The notes beneath the pieces are model-generated. The model did no database searches, had not been told where the DNA came from, and worked only from the letters and a program-made list of their open reading frames with translations. Both the position numbers and the translations under genes were made by a program. A stretch of DNA of 64,000 nt from Bubalus kerabau (taxonomy: Eukaryota; Chordata; Mammalia; Artiodactyla; Bovidae): assembly GCF_029407905.1 (NCBI RefSeq), contig NW_026577903.1, positions 620,001 to 684,000 of the forward strand. The letters run 5' to 3'. Below, one piece after another: positions 60,441-64,000 of the stretch. How positions within the stretch are numbered: position 1 is the stretch's first letter; each line of letters opens with the position of its first letter.

Positions 60441-62290
60441 CTCCTTTCGAGTCGCGACGGGCACCTCTTGGAGCCCACTTTGTGGCCTAAAGGAAGTCAA
60501 GCCTCCTGTGAAGTTTGGAGAGAGGACTTGGGACTGCTCTCCAGGCCATGCAAGAAAAGATGGCCCTCATCTCGCGATGACGGAGGGATCTTGTGGGTTT
60601 TCTCGAGCTGCGGCACCAGTGTGGGGTTTCACACGAGGTACGATGGGGAGCTCAGGGAGCCTCTCGTGTGGCGCCAGGGAAGTCAGGTCTCCATGTGGGT
60701 GGCGAGGGGGAGCGCATTATTGCTCTCGAGCTATGGTAGGGGAATCTGACCTCAAGACACATTGAAGAAGGACTCTCGAGGTCTTTCTTCGGTTGTGGCA
60801 GGAAACCCTTATTTCCCTCGACTTTTGCCGATGGCCTCAAGGAGCTTATCAGAATGCCTATGAGAAGTCAGGGATACTGTGGAGATGGGAGGGGCCTCTC
60901 GGGACTCCACTGGGTTTGTTTTAATGGAAGAGGGCCTCATCTCGGGTTGAGGCAGGAACCTCAGGTTTCCTCTCCATTTCTGACTCAGATCGAAGCGTGC
61001 CTGCAGAGTTGGGATTGGATACTCAGGCCTCGTCTTGTCTGAGGAAGGGAACTCCGCTTTCCTCTCTCATTGTTTAAGGGGTGACAGGCCAGTTGTGGAG
61101 CTCTATGTGGATCCTGCGGGGTTTTCCGGACGATGAACAGGGTTGCCAGTGCCCCCTCGTGTAGTGCCTTCATCCACAGGGTTGCCTTAGAAGAGGTGTC
61201 CGGGCATCGGGTTCTTATCAAGAGCAAGACCGAGAAATCGGGGTCTTTTGGCACGTGGCACCAACACGAGGCTACGTCTCGAATTTCTTCGTGAGACTGG
61301 CCTCATCCTGAGGTGCGCCATGAAGGTCGGGAACCCCTTCTAGACAAAGCAGGGGGATCGACCTTCCTGCCGTGATCAGGAGCGGAGAAGGGGCTCAAAT
61401 GAAGTGGTGCCAGGAACTTCGGTGTTCCCTTGGAGTGAGACCGGTATATTGGGGAACTTTTGGGGTCGCATCAAGGGTGCCAAGTAGCATTTCGAACTTT
61501 ATGACGAAACATGGGACTTCTCTTGAGACTCTGTAGCGGGCAAAGGCCTCTTATTGCGATGAATGGGGAACCACGTGGTTTTTAAGAGTTGCGGTGGGAT
61601 TCTCGAGTTACAACGGGAAATTCAGACTTCCTCTTGTGTTGGCCCAATGAAGACCAATCTTCCATTCGAATTGCGAGGGAGAGATGGGTGTTGCTCTCGA
61701 GTCACTGTAGGGCAAAATAGACCTCATCTAGGCTTTTGTCCAGGACATAGTGTTCCTCTCCAGGGGCAACAGGGATCTCGGGGTTGCATTCCAGACTCAC
61801 CCAAGGTAAGGCCTCATCTCGAGGGGAAACAAAGTACTCTGCTCTCCTCTCAAGTCGCGACAGGTATCTCTTGGAGCCCATTGAGTGGCCTAAAGAGAGT
61901 AAAGCCTCCTGTGAAGTTTGGAGAAAAGACCAGGGATTGCTCTCCAGGTCAGGCAGGAAAAGAAGTCCCCAATCTCGCGATGACGGTGGGTTTTCCCGAG
62001 CTGCGGCGCCAGTGTGGGGTTTCTCACGAGGTATGACGGGGAGCTCAGGGAGCCTCTCATGTGGCGCCAGGGAAGCCAGGTGTCCATGTGCATGGCGAGG
62101 GGGAGCGTGTCATTGCTCTCGAGTCATGGTAGGGGAATCCGTCCTCAAGACGCATTGAAGACGGACTCTTGAGGTCTTTCTCGGGTTGCGGCAGGATACC
62201 CTGTGTTCCCTCGACTTGTGCCGGTGACCTCAAGGAGTTGCTCAGGGTGCCTCTGAGAAGACACTGATACTGTGGAGTTGGGAGGGAACT
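60441..62290. repeat. Duplicated satellite segment, copy of about 13,054-14,910
   Basis: Matches block A at offset 47,380-47,389 (13,468 to 60,857; 14,870 to 62,250). It shares cacctcttggagcccacttt, the unusual landmark cctatgagaag and the aattt/tatgacgaaac variants. The copy lacks about 9 bp at 61,988. Similarity fades just short of the point where block A carries the provirus, and the provirus is not in this copy. Confidence 0.85.
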
Positions 62291-63692
62291 CTCGGGACTC
62301 CACTGGGTGTGGTATAATACAAGAGGGCCTCATCTCGTGTTGAGGAAGGAACCTCAGGGTTCCTCTCCATTTCAGACTCTGATCTCAGGATTCCTGCAGA
62401 GTTGGGACAGGAGAGTCAGGCCTCGTATTCTGTGGAGAAATGAAACTTAGCTTGCCTCTCGAGTTGTTCACGAGGTAACAGGTCACTTGTCGAGCTGTAT
62501 GTGGAACCTGCAGAATTTTCCAAAAGATGCACGGGTGTTCAGGGTCCCTCCTTGTTGTGCCTTCATCCTACGGGATGCATTCCAAGACGTGTACGGGCAT
62601 CGGGTTCTTATTAATAGCTGACCGGGAAATGGGGTCTTTCCGCATGTGGCACCACCCACGAGGCTACATCTCCAATTTCCTCGTGAGACAGGCCTCATCC
62701 TGATGTGCGCTGGGAAGATCGGTAACCCTTTCCACACAAAGCAGGAGAAAAGACACTCCTGTTGCAATCAGGAGGGGAGAAGGGGCTCAAATGATGTGGT
62801 GCGGGGAACATGGGTGTTACCCTCGAGTGAGGCCTGTATGTTGGGGAACTTTGGGGGTGCCATCATGGGTGCCAAGTACCGTTTTGCACTTCAGTAGGAA
62901 CGTGGGACTTCTTTTGAGATGCTGTGGCGGGCAAGGGCCTCATGCTGTGAAGACGATGGAACCACGTGGTTTTTATCGAGTTGCGGCGGGATTCTCGAGT
63001 TACGACGTGGATCTCAGGCTTCCTCTTGTGTTAGCCCTGGGAAGCCCAAACTTCCCTTCGAGTTGCGAGGGAAAGCTGGATGTTGTGCTCGAATCACTGC
63101 AAGGCCAAAGAGACCTCATCTAGGCGTGTGTCCAGGACCTAATAGTCCTCTCAAGGGAAGACAAGGATCTCGGGATTGCACTCCAGACTCCCCCGGGGAG
63201 TCAGGCCTCGCCTCGAGGGGAAGCAAAGGACTGCGCTCTCCTCTCGAGCCGCGACGCAGATCTCTTGGAGCCCACTGAGTCGCCTCAAGGGAATCCATCC
63301 TACTCTTCAGTTTGGAGAGAGGACTCGGGATTGCTCTCCAGGCCAGGCAGGAAAAGAAGTCCCTCAGCTTGCGAGGACGGGGGCGTCTCAGGGGTTTCCT
63401 CGAGCTGCGGCGCCCGTGGGGGTTTTCTCCCGAGGCACGACGAGGACCTCAGGGAGCCTCTCGTGCGGCGCCAGGGAAGCCAGGTCTGCATGCGCGAGGT
63501 GAGGGGGAGCGCATCATTGCTCTCTAGTCCAGAGAGGGGACAAGGGCCTCAAGACACTTTGAAGAAGGACTATCGAGGTCTTTCTCGAGTGGTGGCAGGA
63601 AACCCTCATTTCCCTCGACTTCTGCAGGGGACCTGAGGGAACTTCCCAGGGTGCCCCTGAGAGGTGAGGGATGCTGTGGAGTTAGCGGGGCC

Positions 63693-64000
63693 ACTGTTGG
63701 ACCCAATGTAGTGACCTGTGAATAATGTATGCTCTCATCTTGTTTAAACCCTCAATATAATGTTTGCTCCTTTGTAAGTGTTACAACGTCCACCTTATCT
63801 TATAATGTAACCACTTATTGATATAACTATAGTCTTGCCATGTTACAACAACTTCAGGATTTAATGCGATTGCGACGATTTGTGGGCTTACTTATTTTAG
63901 GAATATCAGCTTTAATAACCGCAATTACTTCTGTTACTGTGGCAGCAATATCATTGACTCAACAAGTGCATACTGCCCAATATGTTGATACCATGTTTAA
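63693..64000 (+). pseudogene. env: Second ERV fragment, env, running off the window
   Basis: Satellite stops at about 63,692 (gcggggcc) and retroviral sequence follows at once. From about 63,735 it is closely similar to 19,744-20,010: end of the surface subunit and the hydrophobic fusion-peptide-like segment. The first roughly 40 bp have no match in the first provirus, where the TIMP2-like piece occupies that place. There is no LTR at the junction. The fragment continues beyond the window. Confidence 0.88.

Larger units (their letters stand above)
32413..63692. repeat. Satellite I array, block C
   Basis: About 22 monomers with no recognisable insertion. Landmark positions: 32,764; 34,173; 35,578; 36,972; 38,377; 39,780; 41,178; 42,581; 43,983; 45,403; 46,815; 48,222; 49,627; 50,999; 52,403; 53,809; 55,214; 56,617; 58,017; 59,436; 60,857; 62,250; 63,654. 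Spacings run from 1,372 to 1,421 bp. With the L1 removed, the spacing from 23,162 to 32,764 is about 1,418 bp. There are three sub-regions: decayed monomers (32.4-46.9 kb), a homogenised CpG-rich dimer array (46.9-56.3 kb), and a segment copied from block A (56.7-62.3 kb). The last kilobase is again CpG-rich. Confidence 0.93.

Overview
The window is pericentromeric satellite DNA from a bovine-lineage genome, most likely Bos. About 48.6 kb of the 64 kb is a tandem array of roughly 1.40-kb monomers. Counted by hand from a recurrent landmark (cctctgaga), most spacings are 1,393-1,423 bp. The length and sequence fit the bovine 1.715 satellite I family (unit about 1,402 bp, built of roughly 31-bp subrepeats), not the roughly 0.8-kb satellite I of sheep and goat. 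A ruminant L1 and a betaretrovirus-like ERV support this. No functional host protein-coding gene, tRNA or rRNA was found. The many long open frames in the satellite are spurious.

Layout. (1) 1-14,945: satellite block A, about 10.6 monomers of mixed subfamilies. (2) 14,946-21,825: a class II (betaretrovirus-like) provirus with two roughly 1.3-kb LTRs, a Lys3-like primer-binding site and decayed internal genes: Gag matrix, dUTPase/protease remnant, an AT-rich tract, integrase ends and transmembrane Env. Between the integrase and Env remnants lies about 350 bp of GC-rich DNA that reads as the 5' UTR and signal-peptide exon of host TIMP2. (3) 21,826-24,237: satellite block B. (4) 24,238-32,412: a near full-length 8.2-kb L1 in minus orientation with broken ORF1 and ORF2. 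(5) 32,413-63,692: satellite block C, 31 kb without a recognisable insertion. (6) 63,693-64,000: the start of a second ERV piece, joined to satellite directly inside env with no LTR.

Array evolution. Both insertions interrupt the satellite without changing its phase and carry short imperfect target-site duplications. Three processes are visible in the array. There is a young, CpG-rich, homogenised segment (46.9-56.3 kb) whose variants recur every two monomers, so it is a dimeric higher-order repeat. There is a duplicated segment (56.7-62.3 kb) that copies 2.2-14.9 kb with exactly five monomers removed. There are also local slippage events: a 120-bp out-of-register duplication, a 33-bp deletion and a foldback palindrome.

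The most unusual item is the TIMP2 exon-1 fragment inside the provirus. Its start codon is ATA and the codon for the inhibitory first cysteine of the mature protein is TAC. No searches could be run, so family names rest on recognition of motifs.
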